Both the position numbers and the translations under genes were made by a program. Of a stretch of DNA of 64,000 bases, positions 53,507 to 61,520 are shown in pieces (positions within the stretch are counted from its first letter, which is position 1; each line of letters starts with the position of its first letter). The stretch lies in the NCBI RefSeq assembly GCF_026340655.1, contig NZ_JAPEOZ010000001.1, positions 2,542,001 to 2,606,000 of the forward strand, written 5' to 3'. Origin of the DNA: Streptomyces sp. NBC_01275. Lineage in GTDB: Bacteria > Actinomycetota > Actinomycetes > Streptomycetales > Streptomycetaceae. The notes under the pieces were generated by a model that saw nothing but the letters and a program-made list of their open reading frames with translations, was not told where the DNA came from and ran no database searches.

Positions 53507-53872
53507 ATGAGCGAGTCGGCCCGGTGGCGGGAGCGGATCGTCGAGATGTGGCGGGTGACGCAGAGGCTGGACCGCGCGCTGTTGCGCGGCCACGGCATCA
53601 CGTTGTCCGAGTTCCTGGCCCTCAGCGAACTCGACCGGGCCGGCACCCGACTGCGCGCGAAGGACCTGGCAGAGGCGATAGCCCTCTCCCCCTCGTCGGT
53701 CAGCCGACTGCTCGACCGCCTCGAACGGGGCGGTCTGGTGAGCCGGAAGGCCGATCTGCGCGACCGCCGCGCCGCCTTCGTACGGATCACCGACCCCGGA
53801 GCCCGTACGGTCCGCGCGGCCGCGGAGACCTTCGGCGCACGCGTGGACACGCCCCCCGCCGCACAGCACTGA
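53507..53872 (+). CDS. MarR-family transcriptional regulator
   Basis: The 121-residue protein is short for a MarR (usual about 140-150) but has the winged-helix core GITLSEFLALSELDRAGTRLRAKDLAEAIALSPSSVSRLLDRLERGGLVSRKADLRDRRAAFVRITDPG. It should repress the upstream exporter until ligand binds. The C-terminal dimer helix is shortened (ends APAAQH-like tail). ATG 53507 after GAGGAG. Confidence 0.85.
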   Translation: MSESARWRERIVEMWRVTQRLDRALLRGHGITLSEFLALSELDRAGTRLRAKDLAEAIALSPSSVSRLLDRLERGGLVSRKADLRDRRAAFVRITDPGARTVRAAAETFGARVDTPPAAQH

Positions 53873-53918
53873 CCGGGCGTGCCCCGGCCTCCCCCGCCCC
53901 CGAAAGGAGAACATCCCT

Positions 53919-54629
53919 GTGCGTGTAGAGATCTGGACGGACATCAGCTGCCCCTGGTGCTACGTCGGACAGGCCCGTTTCGACAAGGCTCTCGCCGCGT
54001 TTCCGCATCGCGACGAGGTCGAAGTGGTGCACCGGTCCTTCCAGTTGGACCCCGGCCGCACCAAGGGCGACGCCGAGCCCATCCTCGACGTCCTCATGAA
54101 GGGCAAGGGCTGGAGCCGTACCCAGGCGCTGGCCAACGAGGAGAACCTGGAGCGGCAGTCGGCGGCCGAGGGCCTGCCCTACGTCATGGGCCGCGACCAC
54201 GGCTACACCTTCGACATGCACCGTCTGCTGCACTTCGCCGGGGAACAGGGCCGCGGACACGAACTCCTCGCCCTGCTCTACCGCGCGAACTTCGCCGAGG
54301 AGCGCTCCGTCTACGACGATGACGAGCGCCTCGTCGAACTCTCCGTGCGGGCCGGGCTGGACGCCGACGCGACCCGGGCCGTGCTGGCCGACCCGTCGGC
54401 GTACGCCGAGGACGTGCGCGCCGACGTGCGCGAGGCCACGGCGGTCGGCGCGACGGGCGTGCCGTTCTTCGTGCTCGACCGGAAGTTCGGCGTGTCCGGG
54501 GCGCAGCCCGCCGAGGTGTTCTCCCGGGCCCTGGCCAGGGCGTGGGAGAACCGCTCGCCCGTGCAGGTCGTCGCCGGCGCCGCGGACGGCCACGCCTGCG
54601 GTCCGGACGGCTGCCCGGTCCCGCACTGA
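53919..54629 (+). CDS. DsbA/FrnE-family thioredoxin-fold protein
   Basis: The 236-residue protein has C11-P-W-C14 at the N-terminus, the insertion helical domain and cis-Pro GVPFFV. FrnE-type proteins, named from the frenolicin cluster, are cytoplasmic oxidoreductases with a role in polyketide or thiol chemistry. A short Cys tail (CGPDGC) is at the C-terminus. GTG 53919 follows AAAGGAG. It sits between the MarR and the P450. Confidence 0.87.
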   Translation: MRVEIWTDISCPWCYVGQARFDKALAAFPHRDEVEVVHRSFQLDPGRTKGDAEPILDVLMKGKGWSRTQALANEENLERQSAAEGLPYVMGRDHGYTFDMHRLLHFAGEQGRGHELLALLYRANFAEERSVYDDDERLVELSVRAGLDADATRAVLADPSAYAEDVRADVREATAVGATGVPFFVLDRKFGVSGAQPAEVFSRALARAWENRSPVQVVAGAADGHACGPDGCPVPH

Positions 54630-54683
54630 GCGCACCCCGAGACCGGCGGGAGGGCAGCTCCGGCCCTCCCGCCTCCCCGTACC

Positions 54684-54763
54684 GCCTGCCGAGCACGCCT
54701 TGCCGAGCCCGCCTTGCCGAGCACCCCTTTTCAAGCGCGCCCTGCCGAACACGCCCTGCCGAC
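54684..54763. repeat. Degenerate 12-base repeats before the P450 gene
   Basis: GCCTTGCCGAGC-like units occur five to six times between the DsbA-like gene and the P450, with a real ribosome site (GAGAGGAATG) only at the end. Confidence 0.65.
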
Positions 54764-54777
54764 GAGAGGAATGAGAC

Positions 54778-56007
54778 ATGACCGCGCCCACGGATGCCGT
54801 GACGGATGCCGTAACCGGTTCCCAGGAAATTCCGTTTCTCGACGTTCTCGATCCCGCATTCCGGTTCGACACCCCCGAGGTGGCCCGGGCCCGGGAGGCC
54901 AACTGGTACGCCCGCACCCCCCTCGGGGTGCTCGTCCTGCGCTACGCCGAGGCGCAGGAGCTCGTGCGCGACGCCCGGCTGACGCACAACGGCAAGGGCT
55001 TCATGGAACAGAACGGCATCGTCGACGGCCCCGTCTACGACTGGTTCGTCCCGGCCCTGGTCAACCACGACGGCGCCGACCACCGCCGGATGCGCGGGCT
55101 GGTCAACAAGGCGTTCACCCCGCGCATGGTGGAGGGGCTGCGACCGCTCATCCGGGCCACCGCGCGCCGCCTCGCCGCGGAGCTGGCCGGCCGTCAGGAG
55201 TGCGACTTCTTCACCGAGTTCGCCGACGCCCTGCCGCTGGTGGTGATGACCGAGCTGCTCGGCGTGCCCGCCGAGGACTTCCCCGTCTTCCGCACCTGGA
55301 GCTCGGACATCGGCCTCGTCTTCAGCCTGGCCCTCGGCGGCGACATCCCCGCACGCGTCGAGGCCGCGGTGACGGGCCTGTACGGGTACGTCGAGGCCCT
55401 GATGACCGACAAGGCCGTCGACCCGGGCGACGACCTCATCTCCGCGCTGGTCGCCGCGCAGCGGGCGGACGCCACGGTCAGCTGGGACGAACTGCTCAAC
55501 CTCATCGTCACCATGGTGTTCGCGGCCCACGACACGACCCGGCTGCAACTGGCCAACGCCATGGTGACCTTCTCCGAGCACCCCGACCAGTGGACGCTGC
55601 TGGGCCGCTCCCCCGAGCTCGCGGCGCAGGCCGTCGAGGAGGTGATGCGCTGGTCCCCCTCGTCGAACGCGGTCTACCGCTACGCCGGCGACACGTTCGA
55701 GTTCCGTGGGGAGACGTTCGACGCGGGCACCATGTTCATGATCGGCGTACAGGCCGTGCACCGTGATCCGCTGGCGTACCCGGGCGGCGAGACCTTCGAC
55801 GTCACGGTCGCCCGGCAGAGCCCGGTCCTGCAGTTCGGCGGCGGGCCGCACTACTGCCTGGGCGCGCCGCTGGCCCGGATGGAGCTGAGCGAGGCGCTGC
55901 CCGCGCTCGCCGAGCACCTCGGTCCGCCGTCGGTCGCCGCGCCGATCACCTGGCGACCGGCCATCGGCATCACGGGTCCGAACGAGCTTCCGCTGCGGTT
56001 CGGTTGA
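54778..56007 (+). CDS. Cytochrome P450
   Basis: The 409-residue protein has the P450 marks: I-helix AAHDTTR (the usual A/G-G-x-E/D-T-T), ExxR in AVEEVMRW, and the heme loop FGGGPHYCLGAPLAR. It probably hydroxylates or couples an intermediate of the cluster. The reductase at 49506 or general ferredoxins may donate electrons. ATG 54778 after GAGAGGAATGAGAC. Confidence 0.92.
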   Translation: MTAPTDAVTDAVTGSQEIPFLDVLDPAFRFDTPEVARAREANWYARTPLGVLVLRYAEAQELVRDARLTHNGKGFMEQNGIVDGPVYDWFVPALVNHDGADHRRMRGLVNKAFTPRMVEGLRPLIRATARRLAAELAGRQECDFFTEFADALPLVVMTELLGVPAEDFPVFRTWSSDIGLVFSLALGGDIPARVEAAVTGLYGYVEALMTDKAVDPGDDLISALVAAQRADATVSWDELLNLIVTMVFAAHDTTRLQLANAMVTFSEHPDQWTLLGRSPELAAQAVEEVMRWSPSSNAVYRYAGDTFEFRGETFDAGTMFMIGVQAVHRDPLAYPGGETFDVTVARQSPVLQFGGGPHYCLGAPLARMELSEALPALAEHLGPPSVAAPITWRPAIGITGPNELPLRFG

Positions 56008-56158
56008 CGGCCCCGGCGACGGACGGGCAAGGCATCGCCCTCCGGCGTTCAGGCATATGAAGTAAAGGGGTGAATAGGGGTTTCTCGCCCCCTGCCCTCC
56101 GCGTGACCATGGCGTCATGGCGTCAGTCCCGCTGTCTCGCACACCGGAGGTTTTCACC

Positions 56159-56368
56159 GTGCAGAACGTCAAGGCCCTGCTGGTCGGCGGCCCGTCCGCC
56201 CTACCGGCCGAGGAACGCGTCCGTCACACCCCCTCCCTGACGGAGAAGATCAAGCACCGCTTCGAGGCGGGGTACGAACACTTCGTCCACCACGGGGAGT
56301 TCAAGGTGATCGACGGCGAGGAACTGGCGGTCTTCCACTGGACCACCCGGACGGCCATCGCCGAGTGA
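56159..56368 (+). CDS. Small DUF5988-like protein
   Basis: The 69-residue protein (GTG 56159, 8 bases after GGAGG) starts MQNVKALLVGGPSALPAEERVRHTP and has IKHRFEAGYEHFVHHGEFKVIDGEELAVFHWTTRT. This fits a small actinobacterial family often found in natural product clusters next to thioesterases and P450s. Function unknown. Confidence 0.72.
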   Translation: MQNVKALLVGGPSALPAEERVRHTPSLTEKIKHRFEAGYEHFVHHGEFKVIDGEELAVFHWTTRTAIAE

Positions 56369-56467
56369 GCCGTACGCCTGAGGCGGCCCTACGCCTGAGG
56401 CGTCCCGCCGAACGAAGGTCCCGCGGCCCGGACTTCCGGACCACGGGACCTTCTTCCGTGCGCCGCG

Positions 56468-57508
56468 CTAGGGCAACCGGGCGACCTCCAGCGGGACGTG
56501 CGCGGGGGCCTGTGTCGGCCCGAAGGCGTCTCGGGCGAGATGCAGTGCGCCGTACAGCGAGGACAGTCCGCCGAGTTCGGCGGGGGTCACGGGGACGGGC
56601 GGGACGCCGGGGCGGGCGAGTTCGCGGACCCGCGCGGCGACGGACTCCACGAAGCCCGGCACCCCGATGCCGAATCCACCGCCCACCACGATCAGTTCGG
56701 GACGGGCCAGCTCGGCGACGCCGACGGCGGCGGCCGCCAGAGCCCCGGCGCCGACGTCGACCGCCGACGTCGCCCACGGCTCCCCGGCGCGCACCGCGGC
56801 GGTCAGTTCGGCGAAGTCGACCGGGCGGCCGCGCAGTGCGGCGGCCCGGCGCAGGGTGGCCGGTCCCGAGGCGACGCCCTGCACACAGCCGATGCGTCCG
56901 CAGTCGCACCGGGGCCCGGACAGGTCGACGACGAGATGGCCGATCTCGCAGGAGCCGCGCCCCGGGCCCGGCCACAGCCGCCCCTCGTGCACCACTCCTC
57001 CTCCGACGCCGGTGCCCACGCCCAGGTACAGCACGTTCGCGCGGTCCGCGGCGCGGGCCTCCGCGAGGGCGGCGAGGTCGCCGTCGTCGGCGTGGACCAG
57101 GGGGACGTCGGGCAGCATGCGGTGCAGCGCGGCCGTCAGGTCGAGCCCCGCCCAGCTGGGCCGCCCCGGCCAGGTGAGCACCCGGCCGGCGGGGTTGCAG
57201 AGCGCGGGCAGGGCGATGCCGACGCCGGCGAGTCCGGCCGGCCGGCGCGCGAGCAGGGACCGGATGCGGTCGGCGAGCAGGTCCAGGTCGGCGGCGGGAT
57301 CGCGGGCCGCGGGCCAGCGGAACGTCTCCTCGGCCGTGTTCTCGCCCCTGTGGTTCTGAAGGCGCAGGGCGACCTTGGTCCCGCCGATGTCGATGCCCAG
57401 GTATTCGGGAGATCCGGGGTAACTGATGGTCTTCCCCTTCCGTTTCCGTCTGTTTCCCAGTGAACTCTTCAACGTCTCCTGTCGCCGCGGAATTTCCGAG
57501 ATTCTCAT
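56468..57508 (-). CDS. ROK-family sugar kinase
   Basis: The 346-residue protein has the ROK marks: GIDIGGTKVALRL (phosphate loop), a glycine-rich GVGTGVGGGVV, EIGHL and the zinc motif CDCGRIGC. No HTH, so it is a kinase. In amino-shikimate pathways a ROK kinase phosphorylates kanosamine (RifN), which fits the DAHP-synthase, DHQ-synthase and dehydroquinase genes nearby. It could equally be a glucokinase. ATG 57508 follows GAAGG. Confidence 0.85.
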   Translation of the reverse strand: MRISEIPRRQETLKSSLGNRRKRKGKTISYPGSPEYLGIDIGGTKVALRLQNHRGENTAEETFRWPAARDPAADLDLLADRIRSLLARRPAGLAGVGIALPALCNPAGRVLTWPGRPSWAGLDLTAALHRMLPDVPLVHADDGDLAALAEARAADRANVLYLGVGTGVGGGVVHEGRLWPGPGRGSCEIGHLVVDLSGPRCDCGRIGCVQGVASGPATLRRAAALRGRPVDFAELTAAVRAGEPWATSAVDVGAGALAAAAVGVAELARPELIVVGGGFGIGVPGFVESVAARVRELARPGVPPVPVTPAELGGLSSLYGALHLARDAFGPTQAPAHVPLEVARLP

Positions 57509-57614
57509 AAAACGCCTTCGGAAAGGAGAAATTCGGGGGGCGGTTAGGGGTTGTCCGCCTCCTTTCCGTCGGCCATCTTGACGGTGATACGACCGGCCTC
57601 CGGAAGGACGACAC

Positions 57615-58424
57615 ATGCCTTTTCCGAATCCTGCTCCTGCCTCTTCTCCTGTTTCCCAGCAGTGGATACGCCGTTACCACCCCGCCCCCGACGCACAGGT
57701 CGGTCTCGTCTGCTTCCCGCACGCGGGCGGCTCCGCGCCGTACTACGCACCCCTGTCCGCGGCTCTGGCCCCTTCCGTCGACGTGACGGTCGTGCAGTAT
57801 CCGGGGCGGCAGGAACGCCATCAGGCGCCCCCCGTCGACGACGTCCACGAGCTCGCCCGGCAGTCGCACGAGGCGCTGGTCGAGGCCGGACTCGGCGGCG
57901 CGGGCCGGCCGGTGGCGCTGTTCGGGCACAGCATGGGCGCCCTGGTGGCCTTCGAGGTGGCCCGGCTGATGGAACGGCACGGCGGCAGCGGCCCCGTGGC
58001 GCTGTTCGCCTCCGGGCGGCGCGCGCCGGGCCGGGTCCGGACGGAGGCCGACGTGCCGCGCGACGACGCGAGCATCGTGGCGGACATCCGGTCCCTGGGC
58101 GGCACGGACTCCCGGATCCTCGCCGATCCCGAACTGCTCGGCATGGTGCTGCCCGCGCTGCGCAGCGACTACCGCGCCGTCGCGAGCTACCGGGCCGACG
58201 CCGACGCCCGGATCGGCGCGCCGGTCGTGGTGCTCGTCGGGGACGCCGACCCGCACACCACCCGCGAGGAGGCGCACGCCTGGCACGGGCACACCGCCGG
58301 CGCCTTCGAGGTGCACACCTTCTCCGGCGGCCACTTCTATCTGGAGGGCCAGAAGGAGGCCGTGTCGACGACGGTCGCGCAGGCGCTGCGCCGTTTGCGC
58401 GGGGACGGGGCGGCGGGCGCATAG
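57615..58424 (+). CDS. Type II thioesterase
   Basis: The 269-residue alpha/beta hydrolase has FPHAGGSA, the catalytic nucleophile GHSMG, an Asp region and GGHFYL with the His. Type II thioesterases edit stalled chains on PKS or NRPS carriers. No PKS or NRPS is in the window, so the modules must lie outside it, or the enzyme acts on the AmCP or AMP-ligase product. Divergent from the ROK kinase over 106 bases. Confidence 0.87.
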   Translation: MPFPNPAPASSPVSQQWIRRYHPAPDAQVGLVCFPHAGGSAPYYAPLSAALAPSVDVTVVQYPGRQERHQAPPVDDVHELARQSHEALVEAGLGGAGRPVALFGHSMGALVAFEVARLMERHGGSGPVALFASGRRAPGRVRTEADVPRDDASIVADIRSLGGTDSRILADPELLGMVLPALRSDYRAVASYRADADARIGAPVVVLVGDADPHTTREEAHAWHGHTAGAFEVHTFSGGHFYLEGQKEAVSTTVAQALRRLRGDGAAGA

Positions 58425-58443
58425 GGAGGAGAACGTGCACGGA

Positions 58444-58482
58444 AGCTCTTGGCGGTACGGGGATCCCGTACCGCCAAGAGCT
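58444..58482. terminator. Bidirectional terminator between convergent genes
   Basis: AGCTCTTGGCGGTACGGG (58444-58461) pairs with the complementary CCCGTACCGCCAAGAGCT half (58465-58482), an 18-pair stem with a 3-base loop, between the thioesterase and the convergent exporter. Confidence 0.93.
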
Positions 58483-58500
58483 CTGTGCAGGGTGGGTCGG

Positions 58501-59982
58501 TCAGAGGACCGGGACGTCCTTGGGGTCCGGTGCGACCGCTGTCAGGCCGGGCTCCTCGTGTTCGCTGGGCCGGGGGCTCGTGCGCAGCATCGCCGCGCCG
58601 ATGACCAGGGCGGCCAGGACGAACCCGGCGGCCAGCAGGAAGGCCAGGCGGTAGCCGCCGAGCAGGGCGGCCGCCTCGCTCTCGCCGGCCTGGGTGAGGG
58701 AGTCCGTGCGCGCCGTGACGAACGCGCTGAGCACGGTGAGTCCGATCGCGCCGCCGATCTGCTGCGTGGTGTTGAACAGCCCGGACGCGATGCCCGCCTC
58801 CTGCGGCGACACGGCGCCCATGCCCAGCCCCATCATGGCCGGCGCGGCCAGTCCGAAGCCGAGGCCCATGACGAGGCTCGCGGGCAGGAAGTCCACGGCG
58901 TAGGTGCCGTCGACGCGGGCGAAGGAGAGCATGACGAAGGACGCGACGATCAGCACCATCCCGGAGAACAGCATGGGCCGCTGGCCGAAGCGGGTGATGA
59001 GCCGGGCCGAGAACCCGAGGGAGACGGTCGCGATGACGACCGCGATGGGCACGAAGCCGAGGCCGGCCTCCAGCGGGCTGTAGCCGAGCACCCGCTGGAC
59101 GTAGAGCGTGCCGAAGAACAGCAGGCCGAACATGCCCGCGATCATCATGAACTGCACGATGTTCGCCGCGGTCAGGCTGCGGGAGCGGAACAGTCCGAGC
59201 GGCAGCAGCGGCTGGGCCACCACGGCCTGCCGGACCACGAACCCGACGATCAGCAGCACGGCCAGCGGGCCTAGGGCGAGCGTCTGGACCGAGCCCCAGC
59301 CGACCTGCTCGGCGTCGACGATGGTGTAGACGAGGAGCATCATGCCGGCGGTGACCAGCAGGGCGCCGAGGAAGTCGGTGCCCTTGCCCAGGCCCTGACC
59401 GCGCTCCTTCGGGATCGAGCGCAGGCCGACCAGGACGAGGACGGCGCCGATGGGGGCGTTGATGAAGAAGATCCAGTTCCAGTTCAGGTACTCGGTGAGC
59501 ACGCCGCCGAGCAGCGGACCGACCGCGCCGCCGCCCGCCGAGGCGAAACTGTAGGCGCCGATGGCCTGGGCCTGCTTGCGCGGCTCGGAGAACATGGTCG
59601 CGACCATGCCGAGGATGCAGGCGGACGCGATGGCGCCGCCGACGCCCTGCACGAAGCGGAACGCGATGAGCGACGCTTCGTTGGTCGCGAAGCCGCAGAG
59701 CAGCGAGGCGGCGGCGAACAGCGCGATCCCGGTGAGGAAGACGGTCCTGCGGCCGATCAGGTCGCCGAGGCGTCCCGCGAGCAGCAGCAGACCGCCGAAC
59801 GGGATGACGTAGGCGTTCACCACCCAGACGAGGTTCTCCTCGGAGAAACCGATGCCACGCTGGACGGCCGGCAGCGCCACGTTCACGATGTTCTGGTCGA
59901 GGACGATCATCATCTGGCCGATGCACAGCACCGCGATGGTCAGCCAGGGTGAACTGTTTGTGCGGGGGGCGGGCTGGCCCAT
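58501..59982 (-). CDS. MFS drug exporter, EmrB/QacA type (14 helices)
   Basis: The 493-residue protein has 14 helices and the DHA2 marks IVLDQNIVNVALPAVQRGIGFS and LAGRLGDLIGRR. It is the second DHA2 exporter in the cluster. Its promoter region holds three phased palindromes. It probably exports the product or a shunt metabolite. Confidence 0.9.
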   Translation of the reverse strand: MGQPAPRTNSSPWLTIAVLCIGQMMIVLDQNIVNVALPAVQRGIGFSEENLVWVVNAYVIPFGGLLLLAGRLGDLIGRRTVFLTGIALFAAASLLCGFATNEASLIAFRFVQGVGGAIASACILGMVATMFSEPRKQAQAIGAYSFASAGGGAVGPLLGGVLTEYLNWNWIFFINAPIGAVLVLVGLRSIPKERGQGLGKGTDFLGALLVTAGMMLLVYTIVDAEQVGWGSVQTLALGPLAVLLIVGFVVRQAVVAQPLLPLGLFRSRSLTAANIVQFMMIAGMFGLLFFGTLYVQRVLGYSPLEAGLGFVPIAVVIATVSLGFSARLITRFGQRPMLFSGMVLIVASFVMLSFARVDGTYAVDFLPASLVMGLGFGLAAPAMMGLGMGAVSPQEAGIASGLFNTTQQIGGAIGLTVLSAFVTARTDSLTQAGESEAAALLGGYRLAFLLAAGFVLAALVIGAAMLRTSPRPSEHEEPGLTAVAPDPKDVPVL

Positions 59983-60075
59983 TTCCGGTTCGCCTCCAAT
60001 AGGGCATTGTTTGTTACAGGAACCATGATGCGTGCCCTTGGGCGGGCACGGAAGAAGGCACTTTCTTGTGACACG

Positions 60076-60137
60076 GGAACAGGGATGTTCCTTTTACGGG
60101 AACACCGGTGTTCCTCTTACCGGAACAGGGATGTTCC
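60076..60137. promoter_or_regulatory. Three phased 16-base palindromes at the 3' end of the DAHP synthase gene
   Basis: GGAACAGGGATGTTCC (60076-60091), GGAACACCGGTGTTCC (60099-60114) and GGAACAGGGATGTTCC (60122-60137) are spaced exactly 23 bases start to start, about two helical turns. The third overlaps the last codons of the DAHP synthase; the first lies 94 bases before the exporter start. They may be an operator for the exporter or a structured RNA end. Confidence 0.85.
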
Positions 60138-61343
60138 CTTTGCCGAGAGTTCCGCGATCCGGTGCGCCAGTTCCAACGCCTGGTCGACGTTGAGCCGGGG
60201 GTCGCAGGTGGACTCGTAGCGTCCGCCGAGGTCGGATTCGGTGACCTCGCCCGGGCCGCCGAGACATTCGGTCACCCGGTCGCCGGTGAACTCCAGGTGG
60301 ACTCCGCCGGGGTGGGTGCCGAGCGCCCGGTGGACCTCGAAGAAGCCCTCGAGCTCGTCGACGACGTCGTCGAAGTGCCGGGTCTTGTAACCCAGCGCGG
60401 ACACCCGGGTGTTGCCGTGCATCGGGTCGCACTGCCAGACGACCTGGCGTCCGGTGGCGGCGACCCGTTCGACGAGCGCGGGCAGCACCTCCCGTACCCG
60501 GGCGCTGCCCATACGGCTGATCAGGGTGAGCCGGCCGGGTTCGCCGTGCGGGTCGAGCCGTTCGGCGTACTCGGCGGCCTCTGCCGGGGTGGCGCCCGGA
60601 CCGAGCTTCACCGCCACCGGGTTGGCGATCAGTTCGGCGAACGCGACGTGGGCGCCGTCGAGTCGGCGGGTCCGTTCACCGATCCAGAGGAGGTGCGCGG
60701 AGCCGCCGTACAGCAGTCCGTCGGTCGGGTCCACCGTCAACTGGGGGCGTTCGTAGTCGAGCAGGAGCGCCTCGTGGCTGGTGTGGACGCCGGTGAAGCG
60801 GCCGGTGCGCAGCAGGTCGAGGGCGGCCCGCGCGGTGCGGTGGGCCTGGATCATGCGGACCGGGTCGGGGATGCGCTGGTGCGGGTCCGGTGCGGGTGCG
60901 TTGACGATGTCGCCGCGGTAGACCGGCAGTCCGAGTCCGTCGACGGCGTCGGAGCGCGGCTTGGCGTACTGGCCGGCGAGCCGGCCGACCGGGACGACCG
61001 GCGTCCCGGTGGCCTCGGCCAGCACCGCCGCCATCCTGAGCAGGGTGGCGGCGGTGCCCACGAGGTGCTCGCGGGGCGCGTCGAAGGTCTCCGCGCAGTC
61101 CCCGCCCTGGAGGAGGAAGGCCTCGCCCCGGGCGACGCGCGCGGTCTGCCGGCGCAGGGCCCGGATCTCCTCGGGGGTGACGAGCGGGGGCAGGGTGGCC
61201 AGGAACGCCGACACCGACCGCACCTGTCCGGGGTCGGGCCAGGGCGGCTGCTGGGCCGCGGGCCGGCTCAGGGCCGCGGAGATCCGTTCGGACCATTCCA
61301 GGGCGGGCGGGGAGAGGGACGATGAGGAAAGAGTCGAATACAC
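60117..61343 (-). CDS. Class II 3-deoxy-D-arabino-heptulosonate-7-phosphate (DAHP) synthase, secondary-metabolism type
   Basis: The 408-residue protein has the class II motifs GGDCAETF, SRMGSARVREVLPALVERV and CDPMHGN. It is shorter than the housekeeping plant-type enzyme (about 450 residues), as in phenazine and ansamycin clusters (PhzC, RifH). It would make DAHP, or aminoDAHP if given iminoerythrose phosphate. GTG 61343 is the likely start; a longer frame begins at 61433. Confidence 0.88.
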   Translation of the reverse strand: MYSTLSSSSLSPPALEWSERISAALSRPAAQQPPWPDPGQVRSVSAFLATLPPLVTPEEIRALRRQTARVARGEAFLLQGGDCAETFDAPREHLVGTAATLLRMAAVLAEATGTPVVPVGRLAGQYAKPRSDAVDGLGLPVYRGDIVNAPAPDPHQRIPDPVRMIQAHRTARAALDLLRTGRFTGVHTSHEALLLDYERPQLTVDPTDGLLYGGSAHLLWIGERTRRLDGAHVAFAELIANPVAVKLGPGATPAEAAEYAERLDPHGEPGRLTLISRMGSARVREVLPALVERVAATGRQVVWQCDPMHGNTRVSALGYKTRHFDDVVDELEGFFEVHRALGTHPGGVHLEFTGDRVTECLGGPGEVTESDLGGRYESTCDPRLNVDQALELAHRIAELSAKGTSLFR

Positions 61344-61520
61344 GCAGCCATTAGAACTCCGGGATGATCCCCTATGCGTACCCCTAACAACTCCCTCAGT
61401 TTCACCGACCTCTTCACTCCCATGGATCGTCAATTGCGCGCCGCCGTCACGGATTATTACTGTCGACGACGGAATCGGTCATCAAGTGACCTCAATCTGA
61501 CGGTCGAGGTGGATACCGCT
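61344..61520. promoter_or_regulatory. Divergent control region between DAHP synthase and the SpaB_C-like gene
   Basis: AT-richer than its flanks, with the divergent starts. Two long frames cross it (DAHP synthase from 61433, minus; SpaB_C-like gene from 61374, plus), but composition suggests it is mainly control DNA. Confidence 0.5.

Noticed and set aside
52000..53850. 616-residue minus-strand frame opposite the MFS exporter and MarR
   Set aside because: Low-complexity Gly/Asp/Gln/His-rich translation of a transmembrane gene read antisense.
56468..57508. ROK repressor (transcription factor)
   Set aside because: There is no N-terminal helix-turn-helix; the protein begins directly with the kinase phosphate loop region after a short basic segment.
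54184..58334. Two very long minus-strand frames opposite the P450 and overlapping the ROK kinase and thioesterase
   Set aside because: No motifs; the real genes in this span have catalytic signatures and ribosome sites.
60076..60137. LexA/SOS box reading of the GGAACA-N4-TGTTCC sites
   Set aside because: The actinobacterial SOS box is GAAC-N4-GTTC, whereas these have GAAC-N6-GTTC spacing, and no DNA repair gene is adjacent.
61344..61433. Longer DAHP synthase start (TTG 61433)
   Set aside because: The extra 30 residues have no family similarity and the DNA is AT-richer and shared with the divergent control region.
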